Assembly: GCF_000407505.1 (NCBI RefSeq) | Contig: NZ_ASWE01000004.1 | Coordinates: forward strand, 310,001 to 374,000 | Source of the DNA: Enterococcus phoeniculicola ATCC BAA-412 | Lineage (GTDB): Bacteria > Bacillota > Bacilli > Lactobacillales > Enterococcaceae | DNA length: 64,000 nt | Direction of reading: 5' to 3' | Shown: piece after piece, positions 37,879-46,774 of the stretch | How positions within the stretch are numbered: position 1 is the first letter of the stretch | How the letters are laid out: each line of letters begins with the position of its first letter | Notes under the pieces: generated by a model | Databases searched by the model: none | What the model was told of the DNA's origin: nothing | The model's input: the letters and a program-made list of their open reading frames with translations, nothing else | Translations under genes and position numbers: made by a program

Positions 37879-38156
37879 GTAAGGAACGATAAATTCCCAT
37901 AATTAGTTATTTGAGTAACTTGGTTATTGAAAACAATAGTTGAAGGAAAGAAGGCTAATTAGCACGTACGAAGTAGGCTACGTGTAAGTGAATGGAAGTT
38001 CTAAGAAGATACAGAAAGGCGTGGGAATTTGAAATTTTCCTTACTAACTGAATATGGCCTAACAGGTGCTTAATAAAAGGTTGGAGCAACAGTGGACACT
38101 CCATCATGAAATGTATGAACGAAAAAAGCAAATAATCCTGTTAGGTCTTTTTTTTT
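37879..38156 (+). ncRNA. Candidate structured small RNA, unassigned
   Basis: The transcript would be about 278 nt from the promoter above to the T run at 38146-38156. No frame in it is a credible gene. The 5' end AAGGAA plus AAATTCCCAT (37881-37900) pairs with GTGGGAATTT plus TTCCTT (38021-38042), 16 bp with an internal loop. Inside are CACGTA/TACGTG and TTATTG/CAATA hairpins. The 3' part is a long terminator stem CCTAACAGG/CCTGTTAGG with inner TGCTT/AAGCA and TGGAG/CTCCA. It lacks tmRNA, RNase P, SRP and T-box signatures. A diverged 6S RNA or a lineage-specific regulator is possible. Confidence 0.65.
38058..38156 (+). terminator. Terminator of the candidate small RNA
   Basis: CCTAACAGG (38058-38066) pairs with CCTGTTAGG (38137-38145) and is followed by TCTTTTTTTTT. 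The 70-nt apical part folds into its own hairpin. Confidence 0.8.
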
Positions 38157-38870
38157 ATCAAAAAATATCCTGTTATAGTAGATTCAAAAGAGAAAAAGAA
38201 GATAGAAATGTAGTCTCTAGGTGAGAGAAACAGTTAACTAGAAAGTTTCTTAGTATAAAAAATGAGTTCTTCGCACTTTAGTGAACACAATTCCGATGTC
38301 AAAATGCGAAGAAGATGGAGCGAATTTTTGCAAAGCCTCACCTTTAAGTCATTTTTTTATTTTTCGATTGTTAACTAGTGCAATTCTATAAGGTAAATGG
38401 GTAAATTATGGATTGAGTCTTCTAGAAATGAGTATCTTATGATAAAAGATAGTCTCTATTATTCAATAGGATTTTAAACGTTTAGTCAACAAATTGAAAA
38501 TATTTAAATGAAAATTCTATTCTATTTTCTGCCTGTGTGGATTGGAAAGAGAATAGGATAAATAATTCTTCTTGTGTAGTGTAAAATATATAGAATAAAT
38601 TGATAAGGAAAATAGTGAATGATAGTTTAAGAGGAATATTTTTAAAAAACTTTTGTTATTTAATAACGGTTGTTGTTTATTCTTTTTTTGTGAAAAAGAA
38701 CGTTATTTTATTTAAAATGAGGAGCTCTTTGGGTTTTTATTAGGAGGAAATTATGCTACTATAAAGTGAGAGACGAGTGAGTGGAATTTAGGAAAGCGAA
38801 CGATAAAAAAGTTCCTTAATAAATTTAAGACTTAACTGTGAAAAAGTGAGATATATTAAGGAGAATTCGG
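38157..38870. other. Long AT-rich intergenic region
   Basis: No gene is evident over about 700 nt. TTCTTCGCA and TGCGAAGAA (about 38273-38317) form a 9-bp stem around about 29 nt. At 38742-38764 a strong AGGAGG is followed by ATG-CTA-CTA-TAA, a three-codon mini-frame. The remainder shows nothing I can name. Confidence 0.5.
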
Positions 38871-39509
38871 ATGATGCAAGCAATTGTCTTAGAGCCTTTT
38901 GACCGTATTTTAAGTGGATACCAAAAAATAGAAGAATTGGCTGTACCCGTAGATGCATGTTCTTATTTGTGTAAAACCTATCAATCCTTAGGTGTTCAGG
39001 GCTATCAGTTAGCTAACTTTCGAGCGACAGGTTATTTAAATCGTTATTTAACTTGTACATTTGAACATCTTCCAACTTTAGTTTATAAAAAAATTTATCG
39101 AATTCCTTTAGCCTTTAGAAAGGTGGAATCTTCACAGCTGCTTTTTTCAGATTCTTATCGTTTTGAAGGGTTTTTAAAATTGCTGGACTGGTATTTAGAA
39201 CATCAGCCAAATAAAATAGTAATGGATAAACATCGTACAGATTTAAAAAAAGGACCTGTTTATTTAGATAGTGCATTTTTAAATTTTCGATTATCTGAAA
39301 TAATTGATGGGGCGGGATTCCCGCTTAGCAATTTTTATTCAATCGAGCAGTTCATTGAATGGAACCGTATTTATCGTTTAATTAACAATAAATCAGTTGG
39401 ACGACATAGTAAGGTATTTGATGAAACTTCTCAGGAAAATCTGTCAGAGCTACGAATTATTTTGGAAATTGTCAGCTTGAAATATGGGCCGACAAACTTT
39501 ACAGTGTAG
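38871..39509 (+). CDS. Hypothetical protein, unrecognised family
   Basis: This 212-residue protein is soluble, basic and rich in aromatic residues (for example YRFEGFLKLLDWYLEHQ). It has no signal peptide, membrane segment or catalytic motif that I recognise. AAGGAG is 8 nt before ATG 38871; a second ATG follows directly. It has a proper terminator and a long AT-rich upstream region, so it looks like a real single gene. Its position beside relic DNA suggests an accessory gene, but there is no clear compositional break. Confidence 0.7.
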   Translation: MMQAIVLEPFDRILSGYQKIEELAVPVDACSYLCKTYQSLGVQGYQLANFRATGYLNRYLTCTFEHLPTLVYKKIYRIPLAFRKVESSQLLFSDSYRFEGFLKLLDWYLEHQPNKIVMDKHRTDLKKGPVYLDSAFLNFRLSEIIDGAGFPLSNFYSIEQFIEWNRIYRLINNKSVGRHSKVFDETSQENLSELRIILEIVSLKYGPTNFTV

Positions 39510-39555
39510 TGATAAAAATGAAGTAACTAAAGAGGGTTAGAAGGATTCAGTATAA

Positions 39556-39600
39556 AAAAGCTAGGCGAAAATCAACAGTGATTTTCGCCTAGCTTTTCTT
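39556..39600. terminator. Bidirectional terminator, hypothetical gene / helD
   Basis: An 18-bp perfect stem AAAAGCTAGGCGAAAATC/GATTTTCGCCTAGCTTTT with a 6-nt loop lies between two convergent genes, with A and T runs on its two sides. Confidence 0.92.
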
Positions 39601-41879
39601 TAAATTTGAATGACATCAGCCAATGAGTCTTCGACGTTGTTTAATAAGGCACTTGGATGTTCGCTAGATAGTAATGTTAGCTCATGCATCGCTCGTGTGC
39701 AAATCGTATAGAGAATTAATTTATCTTGATCAGTAGAAAAAGTATCTGCATTTACATTCCATGCAAATACACGGTCAAATTCGAGTCCTTTGGCTAAATA
39801 AGCAGGGATAATGAGTAGCTGTCGTTTCATAAAATCATCTTCATCAATGATCACTTGAACATCATAATGGAGAAATTCAGAAAGCTGTTCATAAAGAGAG
39901 AGGCACTCAGCTTTCGTCTTGCAGATAATCGCTGTCCGCCAATATTTTGCCTGCTCTTTTGTCTTCGTTAAGTGATTTACTAACCAATTTAATGCGTGAT
40001 TTGGCGTTTTGCTTTTAATAATTGTCGGAAGTTTTCCAAAACGAGTCGTTGTTTGAACGCGATCATCTTGGGACAGAAAATGATTGGCGAAATCAGTAAT
40101 TTCTTTTGTTGAACGATAGCTTGTTGTTAGCTGGAACCGCGTAACAGGCTGTTGTGGAAAAAGCTGATCAATTGAAGTGACGATGGTCTCATTTCCAAAA
40201 ACTTTTTGATTTAAATCACCACAAAAAGTCATGTTTGCTTTAGGATAAAGCTGTCGAAGTAAGGCCACTTGAGCAGGCGCAAAATCCTGCATTTCATCCA
40301 CAAAAATATAGCGTGCTTTTTGTTCCACATCCACAGGATGTAGATTTTTCATCAATAGAAAGAACAAGACCGCATCTTCTTGAGGGATTTCCTTATTTAT
40401 CAAGTCTTTGCGTAGTGCTTTAATCGAATGCAACCATTGGTCTTGTGAGATTCCTTTTTCGTCTAAAACATTTTGTGGAACATTTTGAAGAAAATGCAAG
40501 TATTGTTTTTGACTATTTACAAAGCGGAATCGGTGAATCATTCGTTCAATTTTCTTAAACTTCTTTTCGACAACCTGTTTTGCTATTTTTTTGCGTAATT
40601 TCTTTTCTTTTTCTTCTGTATAGTCCATGTTGGGATCATTTTCAAAGATTTCTTCGATTAGAGTGTCAACACGTTCTTTGACCCAAGGCTGCCGGCGTTC
40701 ATCATTTTGAAGACCGCCAAGCTTTCTCAATAATTTGGTTTGCAGCAAGACCATTCGCTGATACATTGGAAGCTGGGTATTTGTTTCTTGGTACCATCCA
40801 CGAATTTTTTCTTTTGATAAAATGATTCGTCCATCTAATTTCAAGTCACGAAATAGTGGACCAAAATCAGTGATTGCGCTTGTATATCTGGCCATACGTT
40901 TCACCAAATGAAGCCCGCTTTTCATTCGCTCAATTTGATTTTCATCACCAGATAAAAATAGTTCTTCACGGTTTACTTCCTCTTTTAATGAAAGCATTGG
41001 TAAAAGCTGTTCAATATAGCTTCTAAATGTTTGAGTAGGGATGCCACTTTCTCCCAAAGAGGGTAACACGGTAGAAATATACTCCGTAAATAAATGATTG
41101 GGTGAAAAAAGCAGTACTTGTTCAGAATCAAGCCATTTACGATTGTGATAGAGAATGAAGGCCACGCGTTGCAGTAGAGCAGAGGTTTTTCCACTTCCGG
41201 CAATTCCTTCAATCAACATTACCTTACTTTGGCTATCTCGTATAATTTGGTTTTGCGATTTTTGAATAGTCGCAACAATGTTTTTCATTCGTGTACTAGA
41301 GGCTTCATCTAAAATTTCTAATAAGAAGTCATCATTAATGGCTTCTGATGTATCAACCATAGATAAAATAGTTCCCTCTTTAATTTTAAATTGTCGCTTT
41401 AGTAAAAGATCAACATGCAATTGTTCACCAACGGCTTCATAATATGCTTCCCCGAGTTCACCTTCATAATAGAGATTTGCAATAGGTGCTCTCCAATCGA
41501 TAATGATTGTTTCTTCCTCTTTATCTCGTAAAGAGGCAATTCCTAGGTATAAGGTTTCTACTTCTGCTTCTTCTTTAAAATCAATTCGGGCGAAATACGG
41601 ACTATCAGACATGGTCGTTAGCGTTTTTATTCTTTTTTCCTGAGCTGCTAACGAATTGTACTTTATTAAGAGCTCTTGTTCGTGCTGACGATATTCAATG
41701 ACAGACTCATAAAACGATTCATTGGAACCCGTTCGGATTTTATAGTCAGAAGTTTCTTTTGCTTGTTGCTCCATATCTTTGGAAGCTTTATTCTTTTGCT
41801 GAAGTAATAGCTGTTTTTCCATATTGATTAGGGAAATTGTGTCCGTTACATGCTGCTGTTCAAGTTGTTTTTCGTTCAT
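39600..41879 (-). CDS. helD: HelD-like RNA polymerase recycling ATPase
   Basis: This 759-residue UvrD-like superfamily 1 ATPase resembles Bacillus HelD, which removes stalled RNA polymerase from DNA. It has a coiled N-terminal arm (residues 1-90, with glutamine and lysine repeats) and Walker A GIAGSGKTSALLQRV near residue 230. Walker B is FVDEMQDFAPAQ near 535, and the motif TTSYRSTKEI is near 590. AGGAGG precedes ATG 41879. It is monocistronic. Confidence 0.9.
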   Translation of the reverse strand: MNEKQLEQQHVTDTISLINMEKQLLLQQKNKASKDMEQQAKETSDYKIRTGSNESFYESVIEYRQHEQELLIKYNSLAAQEKRIKTLTTMSDSPYFARIDFKEEAEVETLYLGIASLRDKEEETIIIDWRAPIANLYYEGELGEAYYEAVGEQLHVDLLLKRQFKIKEGTILSMVDTSEAINDDFLLEILDEASSTRMKNIVATIQKSQNQIIRDSQSKVMLIEGIAGSGKTSALLQRVAFILYHNRKWLDSEQVLLFSPNHLFTEYISTVLPSLGESGIPTQTFRSYIEQLLPMLSLKEEVNREELFLSGDENQIERMKSGLHLVKRMARYTSAITDFGPLFRDLKLDGRIILSKEKIRGWYQETNTQLPMYQRMVLLQTKLLRKLGGLQNDERRQPWVKERVDTLIEEIFENDPNMDYTEEKEKKLRKKIAKQVVEKKFKKIERMIHRFRFVNSQKQYLHFLQNVPQNVLDEKGISQDQWLHSIKALRKDLINKEIPQEDAVLFFLLMKNLHPVDVEQKARYIFVDEMQDFAPAQVALLRQLYPKANMTFCGDLNQKVFGNETIVTSIDQLFPQQPVTRFQLTTSYRSTKEITDFANHFLSQDDRVQTTTRFGKLPTIIKSKTPNHALNWLVNHLTKTKEQAKYWRTAIICKTKAECLSLYEQLSEFLHYDVQVIIDEDDFMKRQLLIIPAYLAKGLEFDRVFAWNVNADTFSTDQDKLILYTICTRAMHELTLLSSEHPSALLNNVEDSLADVIQI

Positions 41880-41925
41880 GTAGTAGATCCTCCTAAAGTT
41901 ACAATAACGACTTAAAAGTATAGCA

Positions 41926-41958
41926 CAAAAAGACGAGAAAAGATAATTTTCCCGTCTT
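41926..41958 (-). terminator. Terminator of the ydcF-like gene
   Basis: On the minus strand AAGACGGGAAAA pairs with TTTTCTCGTCTT (one G-U pair, 5-nt loop) and runs into TTTTT. Confidence 0.8.
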
Positions 41959-41990
41959 AAACTATGGTAAACTAAAGAAGAAATCAGTTT

Positions 41991-42572
41991 TTACCAATCA
42001 AAGAGAAGGCCATACCCTAAAGCTATGATTTCTCGTAAATAATTTGAAAAAGTTGTGGAGGTCTTTGAAGCCGCAGACAACCCACTGACCTGCTTGATTC
42101 CCTGCCTTTTTGCAAGCATTTGGGCACGATACATATGGAAATCATTCGTGACAATAGCTACGTGAGTGGGTGAGTAGCGTTCAATTGAAAATTGAATGTT
42201 TTCCTGCGTTCGTTTTGAATCAGACTCTTCAAAGATAGATTTTTTTGGAACGCCTTTGTCAATAAGGTAAGCTGCCATAACACTAGCCTCTGTTGCAGGC
42301 TCATCAGAACCTTGTCCGCCACTTACGATAATAGTTATTTCTGGATGTTGTTTCCAATAAAGAAAAGCGGTATCCAAGCGTTCTTTTAGTACAGGGCTAG
42401 GATAAGCCTCTTCACTAGTCGCTCCACGAATTTGTGCGCCTAAGACGAGTAATGTTTGTACATCATCAGAAGGGGTTGCTTTCGTCTGACTAAAAATAAG
42501 AGCAATAACCAATAAGGTATAACAACAGCCTAGAATAAGTAGTATACCTAAATATTTCAACCATTTTTTCAT
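41991..42572 (-). CDS. YdcF/ElyC family membrane-anchored protein
   Basis: This 193-residue protein has one N-terminal membrane helix (residues 5-28) and an extracytoplasmic DUF218 domain with LLVLGAQIRG, IIVSGGQGSDEPATEA and VTNDFHMYRAQMLA. Relatives SanA and ElyC affect cell envelope and vancomycin sensitivity in enterobacteria. The biochemical activity is unknown. AAAGGA lies upstream. The gene is followed by its own terminator. Confidence 0.85.
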   Translation of the reverse strand: MKKWLKYLGILLILGCCYTLLVIALIFSQTKATPSDDVQTLLVLGAQIRGATSEEAYPSPVLKERLDTAFLYWKQHPEITIIVSGGQGSDEPATEASVMAAYLIDKGVPKKSIFEESDSKRTQENIQFSIERYSPTHVAIVTNDFHMYRAQMLAKRQGIKQVSGLSAASKTSTTFSNYLREIIALGYGLLFDW

Positions 42573-42696
42573 AAAGTAAATCCTTTCTCTTACTATAATT
42601 ATTGTAACAAACCAAAAAACGAAACGAAGGAATTTCTGACAACTTAGAATTTTCTTTAGAAATTTATGTATTAATTAAACTGTGAGGTGTCTATTT

Positions 42697-43572
42697 ATGA
42701 GAACAGAAGAAGAAATGATGCTGCTAATCGTAGAGGTTGCAAAAACTCACCCTGAGGTTATTGCAGTAGGGATGAACGGGTCAAGGACAAATAAGCGAGC
42801 ACCAAAAGATGTATTTCAAGACTATGATATTGTTTATGTAGTCAATGATATGAAAAGACTGCTGGAAGATCGTTCGTGGATTGATGCATTTGGTGACCGG
42901 CTTATCATGCAAACACCAGAAGAATCTGTATTGTTTGAACCTAGTTTAGGGAAGCGTTTCACTTTTTTGATGCAATTTATAGATGACACACGAATTGATT
43001 TAACGCTTTGTCCTTTATCAGAGGTTGAAGACTGGTTAGAGGAGGATCGTTTGGTGCGTATTATTTATGATCCAGGCAACCTTCTTCCTCGGGTACCAAT
43101 TGCCACCGATCAGGATTATTGGGTGAAAAAACCTTCAAACGAAGAATTTTTTGACTGCTGTAAAGAATTTTGGTGGGTGAGTACTTATGTAGTGAAGGGA
43201 TTATATCGGCATGAAAAGGCCTATGCAACCGATCACCTGTACAACTATTGCTACCATGAGCTTTTGCGTCTATTTAGCTGGCAAGTAGGAGAAAATACAC
43301 ATTATTCGTTAAGCGTCGGAAAAAATTATAAATATTTAAGCAGCTATTTAACAAAAGAAGAAAATGAGGCTTTGAATGATTTACTCGATTTTCGTACAGA
43401 GGATAGTTGTTGGCGAAGTTTATGTAATATGGAAGCACTGTTTCATCAAACAGCTGAAAGATTTGCTGAAAGTACGGGGCTTCGATATAACGGAAATGAA
43501 GGGCAAGCGCTGATGAGCTACACTCATCGATGGTATAATCAAGCAAAAGAAGAGCCACTTCAAAAAAAATAA
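42697..43572 (+). CDS. Aminoglycoside 6-adenylyltransferase family protein
   Basis: This 291-residue nucleotidyltransferase of the ANT(6)/AadK family has GMNGSRTNKRAPKDVFQDYDIVYVV near residue 25, the GSR-x-DxD-like active-site region, and DLTLCPL. Typical members adenylylate streptomycin. Chromosomal copies may have weak or no activity, so resistance should not be assumed. ATG 42697 follows GAGGTG by 8 nt. It lies between ydcF and a metal ATPase with no mobile-element flanks. Confidence 0.85.
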   Translation: MRTEEEMMLLIVEVAKTHPEVIAVGMNGSRTNKRAPKDVFQDYDIVYVVNDMKRLLEDRSWIDAFGDRLIMQTPEESVLFEPSLGKRFTFLMQFIDDTRIDLTLCPLSEVEDWLEEDRLVRIIYDPGNLLPRVPIATDQDYWVKKPSNEEFFDCCKEFWWVSTYVVKGLYRHEKAYATDHLYNYCYHELLRLFSWQVGENTHYSLSVGKNYKYLSSYLTKEENEALNDLLDFRTEDSCWRSLCNMEALFHQTAERFAESTGLRYNGNEGQALMSYTHRWYNQAKEEPLQKK

Positions 43573-43575
43573 AAG

Positions 43576-43660
43576 TTTCATTAACAGGTATGCCCAAAAT
43601 GTTGGACGCCAAGAATAAGGGCACTTTGACCGGATGATTCTGTTAATGGAAAATCCTTTT
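43576..43660 (+). repeat. Nested inverted repeat after the adenylyltransferase gene
   Basis: CATTAACAG (43579-43587) pairs with CTGTTAATG (43640-43648), with an inner TGCCC/GGGCA pairing. TCCTTTTTTC follows, so it may work as a first terminator. Confidence 0.6.
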
Positions 43661-43752
43661 TTCTAACTAAATTTATCTCTTTTAGATAGAATAAAAATAC
43701 GCTGCATAACATAAGTAGATTAGAAAGTTTTTTCCAATGTCTGCTACGATGG

Positions 43753-43790
43753 GCGCACCTCAGTTTGAATGATGAGGTGCGCTCTTTTTT
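43753..43790 (+). terminator. Rho-independent terminator
   Basis: GCGCACCTCA pairs with TGAGGTGCGC (10 bp, 10-nt loop), followed by TCTTTTTT less two bases later. It stands about 180 nt after the adenylyltransferase stop. Confidence 0.85.
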
Positions 43791-43985
43791 ACAAAATTAA
43801 TCAATTCCTAATAAAAACTAGTTTTTTATATTTGAGAGTGATAGTTGTTTTCATTTAAGGGGTTTTGTTTTATTCCATCAGTTGTTTGGGCTACTCTTAT
43901 ACTATAAAGGGATGGAATGATTCATTTCACTCGTCACTTTTATAGAGCTGATCTGATGAAATAGTCAGATTTTGGAGGAATAGAG

Positions 43986-45773
43986 ATGGGACATTTTAAA
44001 AAATTTATTTTCACAGTAGCTGTTGGTCTACTTGCACTTATTACGGAATTTGTTTTACATCAGCCGACCTGGTCTTATCTACTCGTTGCCATTGTAGGTG
44101 GTATAATGGCTTTTTCTATGCTTATTGAAATGATTAAAACGTTAAAATCGGGAAAGTATGGAGTAGACATACTAGCAATTACTGCAATTGTTGCAACTCT
44201 GGCAGTAGGTGAGTATTGGGCAAGTCTGATGGTACTGATAATGCTAACTGGTGGAGATAGCTTGGAAGATTATGCAGGACGTCAGGCAAGTAAAGAATTG
44301 CGTGCATTGTTAAATAACTCTCCACAAATTGCACATAAATTAGTCGAACATGCCTTAGTGGATATTGAGGTGGAGCAAGTGCAAATCAATGATACACTTG
44401 TTGTGAAGCCCGGAGAAATTGTCCCTGTAGATGGTAGAGTGATTGAGGGAGAATCTACATTTGATGAATCATCACTCACAGGGGAGTCTGCTCCTGTTGA
44501 AAAAAAAATGGGCGATGAATTAATGTCAGGAAGCATAAATGGTGATCGATCGGTCAAAGTGAGAGTTGACAAGTTGGCAGCTGACAGTCAGTATCAAACA
44601 ATAATCAAGTTAGTTAAAGAATCAGAAGCTAAACCTGCAGAATTTGTGCGAATGGCGGATAGATATGCCGTGCCTTTTACATTGATTGCGTATCTTATTG
44701 GCGGGATTTCATGGATTATTACGAAAGATCCTGTGCGTTTTGCTGAGGTCTTAGTTGTCGCTTCACCTTGTCCGTTGATTCTAGCGGCACCTATTGCATT
44801 GGTGGCAGGAATGAGTCGATCAAGTAGAAATGGGATTGTTGTGAAAACTGGAACGACACTAGAAAAATTAGCCCAGGCAAAATCGTTTGCATTTGATAAA
44901 ACTGGAACCATAACCAAAGGGCAATTGTCTATTGACCAAATTGTTCCTGTTGCTCAATTCAGCGAAAAGGAATTTCTTCAATACGTTGCAAGTGCAGAGC
45001 AAGATTCCAGTCATATTTTAGCCCGCTCTATTTTGAATGAAGCAAAAGGAAAAGTTAACTTTTTGCCTGTAACAAACTTAGAAGAAGTAACTGGCTCAGG
45101 CATTAAAGCAACGATTAATCAAAAAGAAATAAAAATAGGCCGAGCAGAATTTGCAGGAACAATTCCTAATGACACGAGTCAAACAATTATTTACGTTTCA
45201 CTTGATAATCAATATATCGGGTATATGACGTTCAAAGATGTAGTACGAACAGAGTCAAAACAAACTTTGTCCGCTTTAAAAGAATTAGGAGTACAAAATT
45301 TAGTTATGCTGACTGGAGATCAACAAGAAATTGCAGAAGAAATTGCACATCAGGTAGGAATTACAAACGTGTATGCACATTGTTTGCCTCAAGATAAGAT
45401 AAGTGTGCTAAAAAACACAAAGAAAGAAGAACGTCCCATTGTTATGGTTGGCGATGGAGTAAACGATGCACCAGCCTTAGCCGTTGCAGATATTGGGATT
45501 GCTATGGGTGCGCATGGATCGACGGCCGCGAGTGAAAGTGCAGATGCTGTCATCTTAAAAGATGATTTAACGCGTGTTTCTACAGCAGTAAAAGTAGCGC
45601 AGGACACGATGAAAATAGCTCGACAATCAGTTTTAATAGGAATATTTATCTGTGTTGGTTTGATGTTAGTTGCCAGTACAGGTGTGATTCCAGCTCTTTT
45701 GGGTGCAGCTCTTCAAGAAGTGGTTGATACGGTATCTATTTTAAGTGCATTGCGTGCTAAAAACGATCAATAA
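43986..45773 (+). CDS. P1B-type heavy-metal-transporting ATPase
   Basis: This 595-residue metal pump has no N-terminal metal-binding domain. The membrane metal site is SPCPLILAAP rather than CPC. The phosphorylation site is FDKTGTITKG near residue 305, TGES is in the actuator domain, and VGDGVNDAPAL and HGSTAASESADAVIL follow. The SPC motif and lack of an MBD place it near the P1B-4 group (PfeT/CtpD-like), which exports Fe2+ or Co2+. The metal is inferred. TTGGAGGAATAG precedes the ATG. Confidence 0.88.
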   Translation: MGHFKKFIFTVAVGLLALITEFVLHQPTWSYLLVAIVGGIMAFSMLIEMIKTLKSGKYGVDILAITAIVATLAVGEYWASLMVLIMLTGGDSLEDYAGRQASKELRALLNNSPQIAHKLVEHALVDIEVEQVQINDTLVVKPGEIVPVDGRVIEGESTFDESSLTGESAPVEKKMGDELMSGSINGDRSVKVRVDKLAADSQYQTIIKLVKESEAKPAEFVRMADRYAVPFTLIAYLIGGISWIITKDPVRFAEVLVVASPCPLILAAPIALVAGMSRSSRNGIVVKTGTTLEKLAQAKSFAFDKTGTITKGQLSIDQIVPVAQFSEKEFLQYVASAEQDSSHILARSILNEAKGKVNFLPVTNLEEVTGSGIKATINQKEIKIGRAEFAGTIPNDTSQTIIYVSLDNQYIGYMTFKDVVRTESKQTLSALKELGVQNLVMLTGDQQEIAEEIAHQVGITNVYAHCLPQDKISVLKNTKKEERPIVMVGDGVNDAPALAVADIGIAMGAHGSTAASESADAVILKDDLTRVSTAVKVAQDTMKIARQSVLIGIFICVGLMLVASTGVIPALLGAALQEVVDTVSILSALRAKNDQ

Positions 45774-45784
45774 GTTATTTTAAA

Positions 45785-45829
45785 AACTATTCTAGCCCAT
45801 AATTTTTGGTGTTTAGAATAGTTTTTTTG
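45785..45829 (+). terminator. Terminator of the metal ATPase gene
   Basis: AACTATTCTA pairs with TAGAATAGTT across a 19-nt loop, followed by seven T residues. Confidence 0.8.
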
Positions 45830-45910
45830 TAGAAAACAAGAATAATCAATACGCATACATCATTTACTATGCTATGATGACAAAAAAGGATATAGAATTT
45901 GGAGGAAGAA

Positions 45911-46366
45911 ATGCATATGAATCAATCAGTAAAAGAGTATTGGCAGCAGTTTGCTAAACAAAATCAACTAGAGGCGTCCTATGAAGCATGGTCTTTTGGG
46001 AATACTCCTGAAATGGCAGATGAGCTTGTTCAATTAGTGATTGAAGGGACCAAAAGAGCAACGACTTCTGCCTATCCTTTGTATGAAATTGAAGGAGAAA
46101 TACTGCCTAAAGCAAATGAATATAGTATTTTACTAGATGGAAACTTTTTGCCTAGAGCGATTATTCGGACAACAAAAGTTGAAATTACTGCTTTTAATAA
46201 AATTTCTGAGGAATATGCGTATATAGAGGGTGAAGGCGATAAAAGTTTACCTTATTGGAAAGAGGAACATAAACGAATGTTTGACGTTGAGATGAAGAAT
46301 CATGGTCAAATTTTCACTGAGGAGATGCTTTGCGTGTGTGAATATTTTGAGTGTGTTCATAGTTAG
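45911..46366 (+). CDS. ASCH domain protein
   Basis: This 151-residue protein has the ASCH beta-barrel fold: WSFGNTPEMADELVQLVIEGTKRATTSAYPLY, then the middle strand region and GEGDKSLPYWKEEH. ASCH proteins are thought to bind RNA or hydrolyse modified nucleosides, as with E. coli YqfB. GGAGG at 45901-45905 is the binding site, so ATG 45911 is chosen; ATG 45917 is an alternative. It is monocistronic. Confidence 0.85.
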   Translation: MHMNQSVKEYWQQFAKQNQLEASYEAWSFGNTPEMADELVQLVIEGTKRATTSAYPLYEIEGEILPKANEYSILLDGNFLPRAIIRTTKVEITAFNKISEEYAYIEGEGDKSLPYWKEEHKRMFDVEMKNHGQIFTEEMLCVCEYFECVHS

Positions 46367-46529
46367 GTAAAGAAAAAGAACCCTACTCATTTAATCAGTT
46401 TATTTTTGAGTAACTAATGACAGAAAATCTTCTTTTGGGAATGATTGACAATGAATCTACCTTGCACTAAAGTTAAAGAAAGTTTAGCTAAGTGACAGAT
46501 AAAATTAATGAAAAGGAACGTGAAAAAAG

Positions 46530-46709
46530 ATGCCATTTGTACATGTAGAGTTAGTTGAAGGGCGTTCAAAAGAACAGCTCGATGGAATGATGAAGGATAT
46601 TACAGAAGCCGTTCATAAGAATACAGGTGCACCAAAAGAGCATATCCACGTAATCGTGAATGAAATGAAAAAAGGGACCTATGCAGTTGACGGGGCATGG
46701 AAAGAGTAA
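46530..46709 (+). CDS. 4-oxalocrotonate tautomerase-like protein
   Basis: This 59-residue protein begins [20 protein letters not shown]. Proline next to the start methionine is the catalytic base after Met removal, and an arginine follows in EGRS. It belongs to the 4-OT/DmpI tautomerase family, with no known substrate in cocci. GAAAAAAG before the ATG is a weak binding site; AAGGAACG lies further up at 46513. The gene is short and easy to miss. Confidence 0.85.
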   Translation: MPFVHVELVEGRSKEQLDGMMKDITEAVHKNTGAPKEHIHVIVNEMKKGTYAVDGAWKE

Positions 46710-46774
46710 AAAAATTATTTTACGTAGGAAAGACTTGCATTTTTTGAATAGAAGTGTTTAAATTAACACATAAT

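Larger units (their letters stand above)
43573..43985. other. Spacer with two hairpins, upstream of the metal ATPase
   Basis: It contains a nested inverted repeat (43576-43652) and a clean terminator (43753-43790), both listed separately. Beyond these is the ATPase leader. In it, ATCTGA/TCAGAT is a small inverted repeat near 43950, and no known metal-regulator box is clear. Confidence 0.5.

Noticed and set aside
38056-38156. The structured region as a riboswitch for the gene at 38871
   Set aside because: The terminator is more than 700 nt before that gene, so a stand-alone RNA is more likely.
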